Origin: Ariolimax columbianus
Lineage: Eukaryota; Mollusca; Gastropoda; Stylommatophora; Arionidae
NCBI GenBank assembly: GCA_036924085.1
Contig: JAVGWX010000002.1
Location: forward strand, 47,508,416-47,572,415
Length of the DNA: 64,000 nt
Direction: 5' to 3'
A model generated the notes under the pieces. That model saw only the letters and a list, made by a program, of their open reading frames with translations. It had not been told where the DNA came from and made no database searches. Of the stretch, positions 54,006 through 64,000 are shown in pieces. Each line of letters opens with the position of its first letter. Position 1 is the first letter of the stretch. The position numbers and the translations under genes are program-made.

Positions 54006-54470
54006 AACATGAATGTCACAAGAGTCACAACGTGCATGTCACAAGCGTCATAACGTGCATGTCACAAGCGTCATAACGGGCATGTCACAACATTCATAAC
54101 GTGCATGTCACAAGCGTCATAACGTGTATGTCACAAGAGTCAATAACGTGCATGTCACAAGCGTCATAACGTGCATGTCACAAGAGTCATAACGTGCATG
54201 TCACAACATTCATAACGTGCATGTCACAACATTCATAACGTGCATGTCACAAGCGTCATAACGTGTATGTCACAAGAGTCATAACGTGTATGTCACAAGA
54301 GTCAATAACGTGCATGTCACAAGCGTCATAACGTGCATGTCACAAGCGTCATAACGTGTATGTCACAAGAGTCAATAACGTGCATGTCACAAGCGTCATA
54401 ACGTGTATGTCACAAGAGTCAATAACGTGCATGTCACAAGCGTCATAACGTGCATGTCACAAGAGTCAAT
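54006..54470. repeat. 23-24-bp tandem array, about 20 units
   Basis: CATAACGTGCATGTCACAAG plus (C/A)GT with alternating variants GTATG and TCAAT. Some order in variant arrangement. Confidence 0.97.
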
Positions 54471-54574
54471 AAAAACATCTAAAGATAATGGTAAAAATTA
54501 TGGATAAAGCTTGGAATAAACATAAACATTAAACAAAGACTCTATTACTTGAGAAAAGAGACAAGAAACCATAC

Positions 54575-55190
54575 ATGCAGATACAAAAAAACGATCAACA
54601 ACTTGAACAGGTACAGAGTTTCTTCTATCTAGGTTATATTATAACGGAAGACGGCAGCTGTGAAAAAGAAATAAGAAAGAGAATAGGTAAGGCCAAAATG
54701 GTATTCAGCAACATGAGACACATACTGACATACAAACAGATAAACCATAATTTAAAAATGAAGATTGTCAGGTGTAATGTGTACTCGTCACTACTTTATG
54801 CGCAGAAATATGGGTACTGAATAGCAAGTTGAGAAAGAGTGTTGAAGCCTTCGAATTGTGGGAATATAGAAGATTGGGTCGCATTTCTTGGAAAAAGAAT
54901 ATAACAAATTTGGAGGTATTGAAAAAGTTGAGGGTGAAACCACAATTAATGACCGAGTTCAGGGCTAGATAGTTATTTTGGTCGTATAATAAGACATACC
55001 TCCTTGTTGTAGACCATACTGGCGGGTAGGGGGAAAGGCAGTCGTTCAAGTGGCAGGCAACGTTTTCAGTGGGTGGATAACATCAGGAGATGAACTGGAA
55101 AAAGCCTGTCAGATTGCACCATTACGGCAAGAGATAGAGTACAATGGAGACCCATTGCAGCCGGCCTTCAATATGGAGATGGCACTTGAA
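54575..55190 (+). pseudogene. LINE C-terminal fragment (RTE-like)
   Basis: QVQSFFYLGYIITEDGSCEK (54610-54670) and the NMRHILTYKQINHNLKMKIV stretch (54706-54765) precede a frame change. Then come EYRRLGRISWKKNITNLEVL (54860-54920), a QATFSVGG-like segment and RDRVQWRP-like end (about 55120-55150). This matches palm-to-C-terminus of RTE/Tad-like proteins. Four frames are used. Confidence 0.85.
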
Positions 55191-55344
55191 CTGAACTTGA
55201 ATAAATACTCATATGCGCATTCAATAGTACGGTTGAACGATTCTGTTATTTTTATTTTTTTAAACGGGAAGATGATTGAAAGCCTGCACGGTAACCTATT
55301 TTGTTCAAAGGACAACATAAGATTTTGTCTAATGTTTTCAGACC

Positions 55345-55700
55345 TCCAAAACTTTGTCCATCTTGTTTTGGGCCACACAAACTTTGTCCATCCTATTTTT
55401 GATCCAACAAAACTTTGTCCATGATGTTCTTGGTCCCACAAGACATTTTCCCATCCTCTTCTGGATCCCACAAAAACTTGTCCACCTATTTCTGGGTTTC
55501 ACAAAACCTTGCCCATCTTATACTGGGTCCCACAAAACCTTGTCCATCCTGTTCCCTGTCCCACAAAACCTTGTCTCTCCTGTTCTCTTCCCATAAAACC
55601 TTGTCCATCCTGTTCTGGGCCAGACACAACCTTGTCCACATCCACTCTGTGTTACATCTTCCAATACTTTGCAAATTCTGTTCTGGTCTCCCACAACTTT
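55345..55700. repeat. ~31-bp diverged tandem array, about 11 units
   Basis: CTTGTCCATCCTGTT(C/T) followed by CCCACAAAAC, diverged. Overlapping frames on both strands are artefacts. Confidence 0.9.
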
Positions 55701-55740
55701 ATCAATCATATTTAACCCACTTTGTAAGAACTATGAAATA

Positions 55741-57532
55741 AAATAAGCAAAGAAAAGACTTCTTCATCACATGGTAAAAGAGAAGATACTAAGTCAATTG
55801 AGAGACCTCTATATCACATGGTACAAGAGAAGATACTAAGTCAAGTATTAGAAATAACTGCGATCTGACATAACGGATTGTCTCAAGGGTGCCCGCGTGT
55901 GATTTAAATTGAAGCTATTTAACAGAACAGAAACCAGTCATGCTGGTAGTTAAAGTCAAGAACACATTTGGAGATTATATGTGCAAATACAGTTACAGAT
56001 TTAAACATGTTACATTATGTAAAGTAGATCCGACATCTTGTCACATCAAGCAGATCTTTAGATTCTTAACCTCTGTTAGCAGCTGACGAAGGACAAGGAT
56101 ACCATATGTCGCTGGTTGTACATACTCCTGATCCCTCCTCGCAGGCGTCTCAATTCTCTGCCTGACCCATGCTTGATTCCAAACTCCTGCAGCTGTAAGG
56201 TGATGATTCATCGATTACCGTGTCACCATCTAACAGGCGGATATTGATTGACTTCGGTATATTTCCCTTACCAACATGTAATGCGCCAACTGAAGGTGAT
56301 TCTCGGGCTAGTTGTGTATTTCCAAACTGGAGAGACACAAACACAACGCACTTTGATTGCATTAGAGAATTAAACAATTCTGATATTTGAATTGTGAATG
56401 ACAGTTGTCTAGGTTGACGTGTGTTTTATTTTAACTTTAGATATGGGTTTTGATCAAATGATAAATCCTTAGCTAAATAACTGACGTTCGATAAATGATG
56501 AAAACTTTGCTGCTGTGGTTTTTATTTTGTTAATTTTTGAAATGGGAAATTAATAATTTAATAGTTGATCTTGTTCCGTTAAACAGATTTGATAGATGTA
56601 TGTTTTTGAACTTTGAAGACTTACAAAAACGTAATCTGAGTTACATTTCATTGCTGTTTGACGTCTTACAAATCTGAGCGCCGTTAAATGATGTTGGAGA
56701 CATATTTCTGGCCGACAGTACATTACTCGTCACAAAGACTTGATGGGATCATATTTCTGAACGATATTACATCAATTTGAAGCCTTGTAATGCCTTGAAA
56801 GGTATTCATGTCAGATAGGCAATTGAAAGTGTAGAAGTGAGGTCACAAGGCGCACAACACAACGAGTACAGCATGAAGGTAAGTTCAATGGCTCAATGAA
56901 ATCATTGTTTTCTTACGTTGATGTTGACTAGTTATTAATATGGGATTATTTTCCAAGCACTCATATATTAGCATGAAATGCCATTTATGTCCAACACTAC
57001 AGCACAGACACACAAACACACACGCACATCTGTACATTCACACAATGGCTTGTACGTCCTGATGTAACCAAATAAGCTGCATATAGTTGAAAGCTTCGTA
57101 TATTCTCCAATGTCAACCCTCAAATCAAATAAAACACACGTTTGCACCTAAGATTAGTCATTTTTTAAATACCTTTCTTTCTAACTTAATCGGACATTTA
57201 ATGGTCGTTTCCATTTTGTTATAAAAATTGTGTGTAAATGTGTGTCCCTTATATACTGACATATGTTCTTGTGTAACCAGTATTGTGTAACCAGTATTGT
57301 CTCTTATCTCACGTATTGATACGAGTTAGGTGTTGATATCGAGAATAAAAGAATATAGTAATTGACACACGACAGCTTTTCAAGCTGGTTGTAGAAGGGG
57401 TGTAATGACGGTTGTGCATAGGGCTAGCACGCTCATTATGCAAAATAACATTCTGCAGAAAATAACCACATGTACAAGGGTACTCACAAATTTGTTTAGA
57501 GGTATTAATTTATGACGAAAATATGACACATA
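55741..57532. other. Unassigned stretch, most gene-like part of the window
   Basis: No frame with a recognised domain. At 56873-56884 an ATGAAG is followed at once by GTAAGT, a strong splice donor. See findings. Confidence 0.4.
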
Positions 57533-57660
57533 CATGACTTTGTTAGGGCTATTCATGTTTCATCAAGACACAGATATGGTTTTGTTAGAGCTATTCATGT
57601 TTCATCAAGACACAGACATGACTGTGTTAGAGCTATTGATGTCTCATCAAGACAAGACAC
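57533..57660. repeat. 42-bp tandem array, 3 units
   Basis: TGTTAG(G/A)GCTATTCATG at 57541, 57583 and 57625. Confidence 0.9.
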
Positions 57661-57924
57661 ATGCTTGACTTTGTTATCGCTGTTGGTGTAGATGTCTGAT
57701 GGAGCACGAGGAATAACACAACAGCCATAATATTGAAACTAGATGATGTTTTGATGGAACACTGAAACAAACGGGAGAGGTGTAAGAGATAGGGTAACGA
57801 TTTGTGTTAATTTTTTGCGATATTTTGTGAAGCAATGATATTATATTAAGCTGTTAATGTTGCTGATGATGATGTTGGGGAAGCCACTCGTACTGAGTAG
57901 CTACAACTCGTGACGACGTTTCTA

Positions 57925-58145
57925 TTTAGGCGGGTTACAGTGGTTCTTCTTATATCTCGAGATGTACTCGTAAAGAGGGCCCTGGATCTTGCTGCCTGTT
58001 ATGCACTCAATAAGCTCACCACTTTCTGTCAGTCCCCAACTAGCTGGCCAGATTGATGTGACGTTCTTCTCACCAGGAACCCTATCTCGTACGTGAGATG
58101 GGTGGGGGTCTTGGTCAATATGATTCACCTGGACCTGATGTTCTC
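57925..58145 (-). mobile_element. SINE-like repeat, family C with B-like head
   Basis: GCGGGTTACAGTGG through CTCGAGATGTACTCG is the C end. The other end GGGTGGGGGTCTTGGTCAAT (58101) resembles family B heads (GTGAGGGTCTTG). So families B and C may share a head. Confidence 0.7.
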
Positions 58146-58805
58146 TCTCAACTCTTTGAGATGTTAAGTTGCTGCACGCACATATTGTGTAGCCCAGTCC
58201 TCAAAGTTAAAGCTCTGAATCATCAGATGCAACATTATCAGCTTAAGGAGACTCAATCTCAAACAATAAATGCATAAATCTCGAGGTCTTATGTTGTAGT
58301 AGCAATCCATCAAATGTGTTATACATTTTAGCTGCATCTCTTGTGCTGATAAAAAGTCAAATACATGTCTATTATGTTCGCCTATTACCGGTCTGTGAAA
58401 AAGACGAAGAATATTCATTTAAAATCGTGATTGAATAGAACGAGTCTTCACACAATGGAATTTACACAAAGTCACTTGTCTGCTGAGTGTGAAATAACAG
58501 TTTATACTCGAAATAAAGCTATAGAAACAATGGCCACAGATATAGGAATAGCTTTGATATTTTTTAAATATCAAACAATCACCTCCATTTCCCTCAGTAA
58601 CTTGGGGCCTGTCTCAGATTTGTTTTATTGCCGTACAGTCTATCCCTCAGTAGGATTGGAAAGGGTACACTGCCTCGCTGATGACGTCGACATGCCTAGA
58701 GAAACATGTTCCACATTTAGTTGGCTCTCATCGCCAGGGCACTTACTTCTGTGCCAACATGTGAATCTGTTGAACGGGAAATTTACAGTGAATAACTAAT
58801 TGTAA
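58146..58805. other. Unassigned stretch
   Basis: A 115-codon plus frame from ATG 58455 has no recognised domain. Not called. Confidence 0.4.
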
Positions 58806-59275
58806 CGGGAATCTGTGGGGGGAAGACTAACGTCTGGTCAGACACAACACACTGATCAGACATGTTAGTCAGGGTCAGACACAACATACTGATCAGACAT
58901 GTTAGTCAGGGTCAGACACAACATACTGATCAGACATGTTAGTCAGGGTCAGACACAACATACTGATCAGACATGTTAGTCAGGGTCAGGCAAAATATAT
59001 TGGTCAAGACCCCCACCTCGACTTTTACGCAGTCCTCCTTCGAAACGGATTGTTCTTCTTAGCAGTCGGAGTGATCGACGCGATTCCCGCAGTACTGAAC
59101 AGCACGCAAATGAAGCCAAGCATAGAACAACCGCCTGGAGAACCCCGGTTCACTTTCATTAGCACGCTCGGGATGTGAGGAAAGCTACTGCAACCCGTCA
59201 CTAAACGACCTTTACAGGGTGCACAGAAGAGTAAACTTACTCATTGTGGGCATTCAACAACAACAACAACCTTGG
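58806..59275 (+). mobile_element. SINE-like repeat, family B, with internal tandem expansion
   Basis: Plus-oriented copy. Starts ACTAACGTCTGGTCAG, then about five 38-bp units GTCAGGGTCAGACACAAC (58830-58995), the body (ACCCCGGTTCAC to GCACGCTCGGGATGTG), TGTGGGCATT and a CAACAACAACAAC tail (59262-59275). Complements 17615 and 25865 and shows the family's true 3' end. Confidence 0.9.
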
Positions 59276-60120
59276 GAATTGAAGTAGAAGTCCCTTTCAC
59301 AAGACTATGTTAAATAATTCGTCAAATAATCGTGCTTGCTTTCTTATTTCCTCGCACTGATTTCTACGTTAGAGAAATACATTCCGCTTGGGTTTACAGT
59401 GTAAGCAACGTGCAGGCTAGGTTTTTATTTCACCTCTTATATTTAACAAAAACAACAACATAGGTACATTCCGGGGTTAAAACTCGTATTCTTCTGATTA
59501 TAGAGCCATTGACATGACAGCTCGGCCACCTGATTATCTAGCATCTGATAGTTTGTGGCTCTCAACCTTCATAGGGAACCCGAGCTAATTAAAGATTTGG
59601 TTTGGTGATTTGTGTTACACCATGTTTAACATGATGAGGTTGCTAATCCAACGTGCAATTCTCCGTTATCACTGTTCTAGTAGTACGCGTTGTTAGGCGA
59701 GTTTTTAAATTGCAGAGTGGTTCGTGAGCTTACATCACATGGCAAAGTCGTCGGGCCCGTGTTGTAAAAAAGGTACTTGGTAGACACGACTAAAATGCGG
59801 TTTTCAAAAATAAAAATATAAAATAAAGGAGGGATAAAAATCTTACCGTAGCAGCCGGGTTGAAGTGATGGAGAACCTCACTATACGACATTTTGGAATG
59901 CGGTTGCCAGTTTTCATCCCCACTGTCTTACTTTCCGTATCAGCAAGTCTTGTACCAATTTACAGCTGACTGAAGCTTGCGGATAACGAGATCGAATCTC
60001 GATCCTTTGTAGTTAGAAGGGATGCCAGTACAACTACGCTATTCAGATACAAACAGCAGACGATTACCAATGTCCCGGTCAGTTGAAGCTTTTATGAAAA
60101 ACCTAGCAACCAGAAAACAA
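59276..60120. other. Unassigned stretch
   Basis: A tRNA-like GAGATCGAATCTCG stretch (59988) may be a SINE remnant. Nothing else recognised. Confidence 0.4.
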
Positions 60121-60172
60121 CACACACACACACACACGCACGCACGCACTCACGCAGGCACGCACGCACGCG
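60121..60172. repeat. (CA)n / (GCAC)n microsatellite
   Basis: CA units grading to GCAC units. Confidence 0.97.
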
Positions 60173-60754
60173 CTAGTTTACTCGACGATGGTAGAAGCTT
60201 TAAGAGCTGGACTATAGTAACAAAGAGATCTGCTTTACTGTGCTGTTCTTATGAGTTCTTCTTTTACATTTTTGTAGACATGTTCTTCCGAAAGTTCTTG
60301 GTTGGTCAAATTGTCAGTCATCTTTAAGAACTGTAGTGTTATTGTTGTTGTTGTTTCGGATCCAGCATCATCTTGTTTCTCGCTATTGAGCCCAATGCCA
60401 TTTAATGATATATTCACGTGTTTGTTAATAGGTGTTTAGCACTTTACAACGCGTTACATTTCCTTGGTCTGAGGAAGACGCATTTTCCTAACATCATTGA
60501 GCGCCTGTCGATCAAAGAGTTGATGATCAACGGTTTAGTATGCATGTGGGCAGAGCTGGCACTTCAGAGCATTTGTGGTTGGATTCAATTCGGATGCTCG
60601 TTAAGTGGGATGCATTGGGTTCTCAGCGGGAAAATGCTGCTATTATTTACCTCTGTGAGTTGCTTGATGTTTTTATTTGGATTAGGACAAATGTTTGTTC
60701 TTGTTGTTATAATTGCTAATCGTACTTGAGTTAAGTACTCTTGATGACTTTCTC

Positions 60755-60830
60755 TGGTGGCAGGTTACAGTGACTGTCCCCAGATACGGAGGTGTACTTG
60801 AGAATGTGGACCTAAGGATAACTAAGTGGT
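60755..60830 (-). mobile_element. SINE-like repeat, family C, partial
   Basis: GGTGGCAGGTTACAGTG and AGGTGTACTTGAGAATG, the C end in reverse. Confidence 0.65.
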
Positions 60831-61057
60831 AATCTGTCATTCTGTCAACAGTGTGGACCCATTCCTCTCCTTTTAACATCGCCTCACCTGTACGATCATA
60901 TTCTCTGAGCCATCCATTACGTTATTCTCTTGATTATTGATCCCTTGATGTCTGAGGTGTGCAGATCTGGGTGCTTTCATGGACACGAGACATGAACGTC
61001 ATTGGATTTGATCTTTTGGTTGCATCATCTATTTATTGTGTTAATATGTATAGTGCT

Positions 61058-61370
61058 TTAAGGAATATGTGTGGCGGTACATTGTTTGCTACTTTCTGTA
61101 ACTCTTCTTTCAGTGAGGTGGCATCTGTTGTTGAGTTCACTAATATGGTGGCGTACAGACTTTTCTTTAATTATAAAACTTGGTTGCCAATTATCTACTA
61201 CTAGTCTGTTGAGATGACCCCGTTTCGTTCTGCTACTTCGTTTATAAGCTTCCTTAACAGGTTTATACCTCCGTTTCTGAAGAGGTTCTACATTTGTGTC
61301 GATTTCACATGCTGCCTTTGGTGTTGACCTCATTTCTACACCAGCTGTTATTTTGTAACACTCCATTTAA
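61058..61370 (-). pseudogene. Jockey-like LINE linker fragment
   Basis: Minus-strand CYKITAGVEMRSTPKAACEI then DTNVEPLQKRRYKPVKEAYK, the linker between reverse transcriptase and RNase H in Jockey/I-like LINEs. It is the segment that would follow 28106-28640. 102 codons open. Confidence 0.82.
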
Positions 61371-61380
61371 ACTTTTTCGA

Positions 61381-62269
61381 CCTTCTCAGTAAACATTCGT
61401 CAAGATTGTTACTGCAGTTCTTCTTACTGCTAATAGGGAATATAAACTAATGAGGAGTTTACGGATCACCCAACATCATAACAAGTTGAGACCTAGTAAA
61501 ATTAACTCAACCACTTCATCATTGACGACAATGTCAGCTGTGGTACTAAAATATACCCCTTAATTGCAGACGGCAATATCTGCTATTGGACTACCTTTAT
61601 GTTTTGTTATGTTGTGTCTGGTTTTGTGTTGAGATGACGGTTGTGGTTAGCTCCTTATCTCTACAGCTGATATGGTTCTCTCCACCTGTACACCTATACA
61701 TCATCTCATATCATGAAACTGCTATTTGTAAATGTATAACTACATTACATATATATATATATATATATTTGCACGGTTAAAAATCAGTTTTAGGTTTGAA
61801 ACAGTAACATGCATCAACAGACGTCTGTACCTAAATAAACTATTGTCAAGGAATGTACACTCAGAGACAGTACAAGAAACGCCTTCTGTGAAATGAGAAA
61901 ACAAAATTGTTAAGACGAATCATTCCATTTATTAACGTTTGATTTCCTGTGTCATGGTATTCGTTAGACTTTGTTAACTGATGCGTTAGTGTTATCAGTT
62001 GTCATGCAATTGATATAGACATGTCTAGATATAAGCGTATGTCACTGTTCTCACATAAACACTGACCTTTTACATTGTTTCTAAAGCCAATAACAAAATC
62101 GCGTTTCACTGCGGTCAATCACATTTGACTATGCTAGAATGATTGGTACTTACTTTTCCTCCTACTTGTGCCATTAAGCGAGATAGGGAGCTTCAGTTGT
62201 CATTCATAGGTCAAGTGTGTGACGTTAGTGTTGTGAGTCTATATTGTTATAGGATTTCTGCTGTGTGAT
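61381..62269. other. Unassigned AT-rich stretch
   Basis: A short (TA)n lies at 61748-61768. No other feature. Confidence 0.4.
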
Positions 62270-63350
62270 CTAACCATATTTAACGCTCCTTTTAGCCAGA
62301 TCTTCGTGTGTTGTAAGCGCGCAGTGGTAGTTGATCATGTTTTATTTGTCTTACATGACCGAGCCCGGATATGTTACGTCGTGATACCTATTCAGTATAA
62401 GGGATTGTTCTCACCACATTTATCTCATCATTTCTCATGTTGTGTTCCCTGGTGACAACAATGACTTCTTCTCAGAAATTCCATTTCACGTGTTGTAAGG
62501 CTCTCTCCTTCCCAGAAATTCCATTTTACATGTTGTGCATGCTCTTTCCTTCTCAGACATTCCATTTCACATGTGGTACATGCTCTCTCCTTCTCAGACA
62601 TTCCATGTCACATGTTGTACATGCTCTCTCCTTCTCAGACATTCCATTTCACATGTACATGTTCTCTCCTGTGTCTTGGATATGGACCAACATTTAGCAT
62701 TGTAACCCAAACTTGGTATACATATATTGTTGATCTGTTGTTGTCTTGTGGTCAAGCTGATGTCCGGGTATTTAACCAGTGGAGCAAGTTTATAAGTGAC
62801 AACAGATGTCATCTGACATCAAGTCTCTACTTCTTTATCTAGCCTACCATCTTCTGTAGCAATACTTCTCATGTATTTGAACTCTTGAGCATGTTATGTC
62901 GGACACAGTTTTCGCGTATGTTGAACTGACCTGGTGATCTGCTAATTTTTGAAGTTTCCTTCTTTGATGTGCCAATCTTCATATTATATCGTCCACAGGC
63001 TATGCCAAATGCATTTATATGACGTTGGAATCTATTTTCCGTCCTCGATTGTTTGGCCTTAGTCATCTGTGAAGAGTAGTTCAAGTAATGAGTTGAGTTC
63101 TTCGCTTCTCGCCTTGAATTCGAATTCTACTGACACAATTATGTTCGCTTCGGTTGTTTTTTTGTGTGTGTGCATGTAAATGTTAAACAGCAATGCTGAA
63201 AGCACAGAGCCTTGTCGTACAACTATAGTTAGTTCAAAAGCACTAGAGAATCAATCAGTCACTCGTATGACATTGTTATTTACATCCTCTGGCATTATCC
63301 AGTAGGAGTCCTTGTATTCCACGGTCATCTAACATTGCTCTGAGTTGTGT
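62270..63350 (-). pseudogene. LINE reverse transcriptase relic with internal array
   Basis: Minus-strand blocks: TIVVRQGSVLSALLFNIYMH (63170-63230, palm), ELLFTDDQGQTIEDGKQ (63030-63080, catalytic DD kept), KISRSPGQFNIREN (62920-62960), ATEDGRLDKEVETRCQ (62800-62850), IPSLGYNAKCWSI (62690-62730), TCEMECLRR (about 62650), then the tandem array. Beyond it come VTREHNMRND (62410-62460), GHVRQIKHDQL and LRAYNTRRSG (62290-62345). Collinear with RTE/CR1-like LINEs. Frame breaks at several points. Confidence 0.9.
62465..62670. repeat. 41-bp tandem array inside the LINE, about 5 units
   Basis: CATTCCATTTCACATGTTG plus TACATGCTCTCTCC, starts at 62558, 62599 and 62640 with more diverged copies to the left. 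Each unit is the DNA encoding TCEMECLRR, which occurs once in an intact LINE, so the array grew in place. Confidence 0.93.
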
Positions 63351-63416
63351 TCCTGTCTATCTATATTATTTAAGTTTAAATGTTTACCGTATTCTATTAT
63401 TATTATTATTTATCTG

Positions 63417-63417
<1 letters not shown>

Positions 63418-63448
<31 letters not shown>
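63418..63448. repeat. (TC)n microsatellite
   Basis: About 14 TC units. Confidence 0.98.
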
Positions 63449-63449
63449 C

Positions 63450-63660
63450 CACCCCTAATATCAACCATTACGAGCATATCGTCCTTCTCATTAACCATAT
63501 CAATAATCCGCTGAACGTCATCCGTAGCGCTGGTTTTTGTTGTTGTTTTCCCACTTTCCACTGTTTTTAGACGCCTTAGTCTGTGACTGATGCACTTTGT
63601 TTGTAGGATGAATTTCGATTTCTCTGGATGTATAAGAAAACTAAAACTATGTTTTGCTCT
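63450..63660 (-). pseudogene. Possible R1/Jockey-like LINE fragment
   Basis: Minus-strand SATDDVQRIIDMVNEKDDML then VMVDIRG resembles the finger-to-palm block TTDAVxxLxD...VDISGAF. It lacks the aromatic that normally follows and is cut by the TC repeat. Moderate support only. Confidence 0.5.
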
Positions 63661-64000
63661 TTTCTTTGTGGCTACACCGTCCCATACCAGTACATAGTTT
63701 AGCTGGGTTTATTTGATGTTATTTGCTTTTGTTCTTATATCTACTAATCCTAGCATTTATATTACATTTTTTTAAATTCATATTTTCTATCAGCTGTTAC
63801 TCCTTCATGTGAGTATTCCGTAATGATAAATCAGTCAAACCACTTGTAATTGTTTTGTGAGATAGTCTACTCTTTGTCGGCTTGCTAGGCAAGTCACCGT
63901 TATGCCATTTCCACGTTCAGCAGCGACATCTGTAGGTAATTCCTTACTTCGATCTGTTTCTACCTCCTGTGATGGGAGCGTCAGGTTGAACTTTAGGATG
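63661..64000. other. Unassigned stretch at window edge
   Basis: No recognised feature. May continue the LINE fragment to the left. Confidence 0.35.

Noticed and set aside
58455..58799. 115-codon frame from ATG
   Set aside because: No domain, no codon-use support that I can judge, and lies between decayed repeats.
60418..60729. 103-codon frame with hydrophobic C-terminus
   Set aside because: Begins at an alternative codon, no recognised family, and overlaps no splice or repeat evidence. Hydrophobicity alone is not enough.

Overview
This is invertebrate nuclear DNA from a metazoan. The 18S rRNA 5' segment at 37915-38580 looks lophotrochozoan, most like a gastropod mollusc to my eye (moderate confidence; a BLAST of that segment would settle it). 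I could not support any host protein-coding gene or working tRNA gene. The window is a repeat-rich, gene-poor region made of three things: relics of ribosomal DNA, dead transposable elements (LINEs, Tc1/mariner transposons and several SINE-like families), and about twenty tandem arrays. Most long open frames in the window are by-products of arrays whose period is a multiple of three, of rDNA, or of LINE fragments.

Layout. 1-3426 and 37282-39600 are two degenerate rDNA units in opposite orientation, each reading away from the 34 kb between them: upstream spacer/ETS, 18S 5' part, then a direct jump to the 3' end of 28S, then a shared downstream tail. ITS1, 5.8S, ITS2 and most of 28S are missing. 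Arm A also carries a roughly 190-bp tandem unit made of 18S and 28S pieces. 3.4-9.7 kb holds tandem arrays, a LINE reverse transcriptase relic (6878-8503), and 108-bp inverted repeats around it. 10.1-11.7 kb and 45.1-46.6 kb are two related Tc1-like transposons with recognisable ends. 11.9-28.6 kb is a patchwork of LINE fragments (Jockey-like with RNase H, and RTE-like) with nested SINE-like insertions. 28.6-36.9 kb and 40-41.6 kb are dominated by satellites and minisatellites. 41.7-64 kb returns to LINE, SINE and mariner debris, with one more old 18S fragment at 50.1 kb.

How the parts relate. Several tandem arrays start inside an identifiable transposable element: a 61-bp array inside a LINE reverse transcriptase (7495-7740), a 41-bp array inside another LINE (62465-62670), and a 38-bp array grown from the end of a SINE-like family (23646-24180, with a smaller array at 58830-58995 on the other strand). 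A short conserved core (here 'core A') recurs at least six times, joined to different upstream sequences: LINE RNase H, a tRNA-like head and the rDNA tail. Its 3' end is usually a GAA run. The most unusual features are the inverted rDNA relics with mosaic identity, the chimeric 18S/28S repeat, core A, and the arrays born inside transposable elements.
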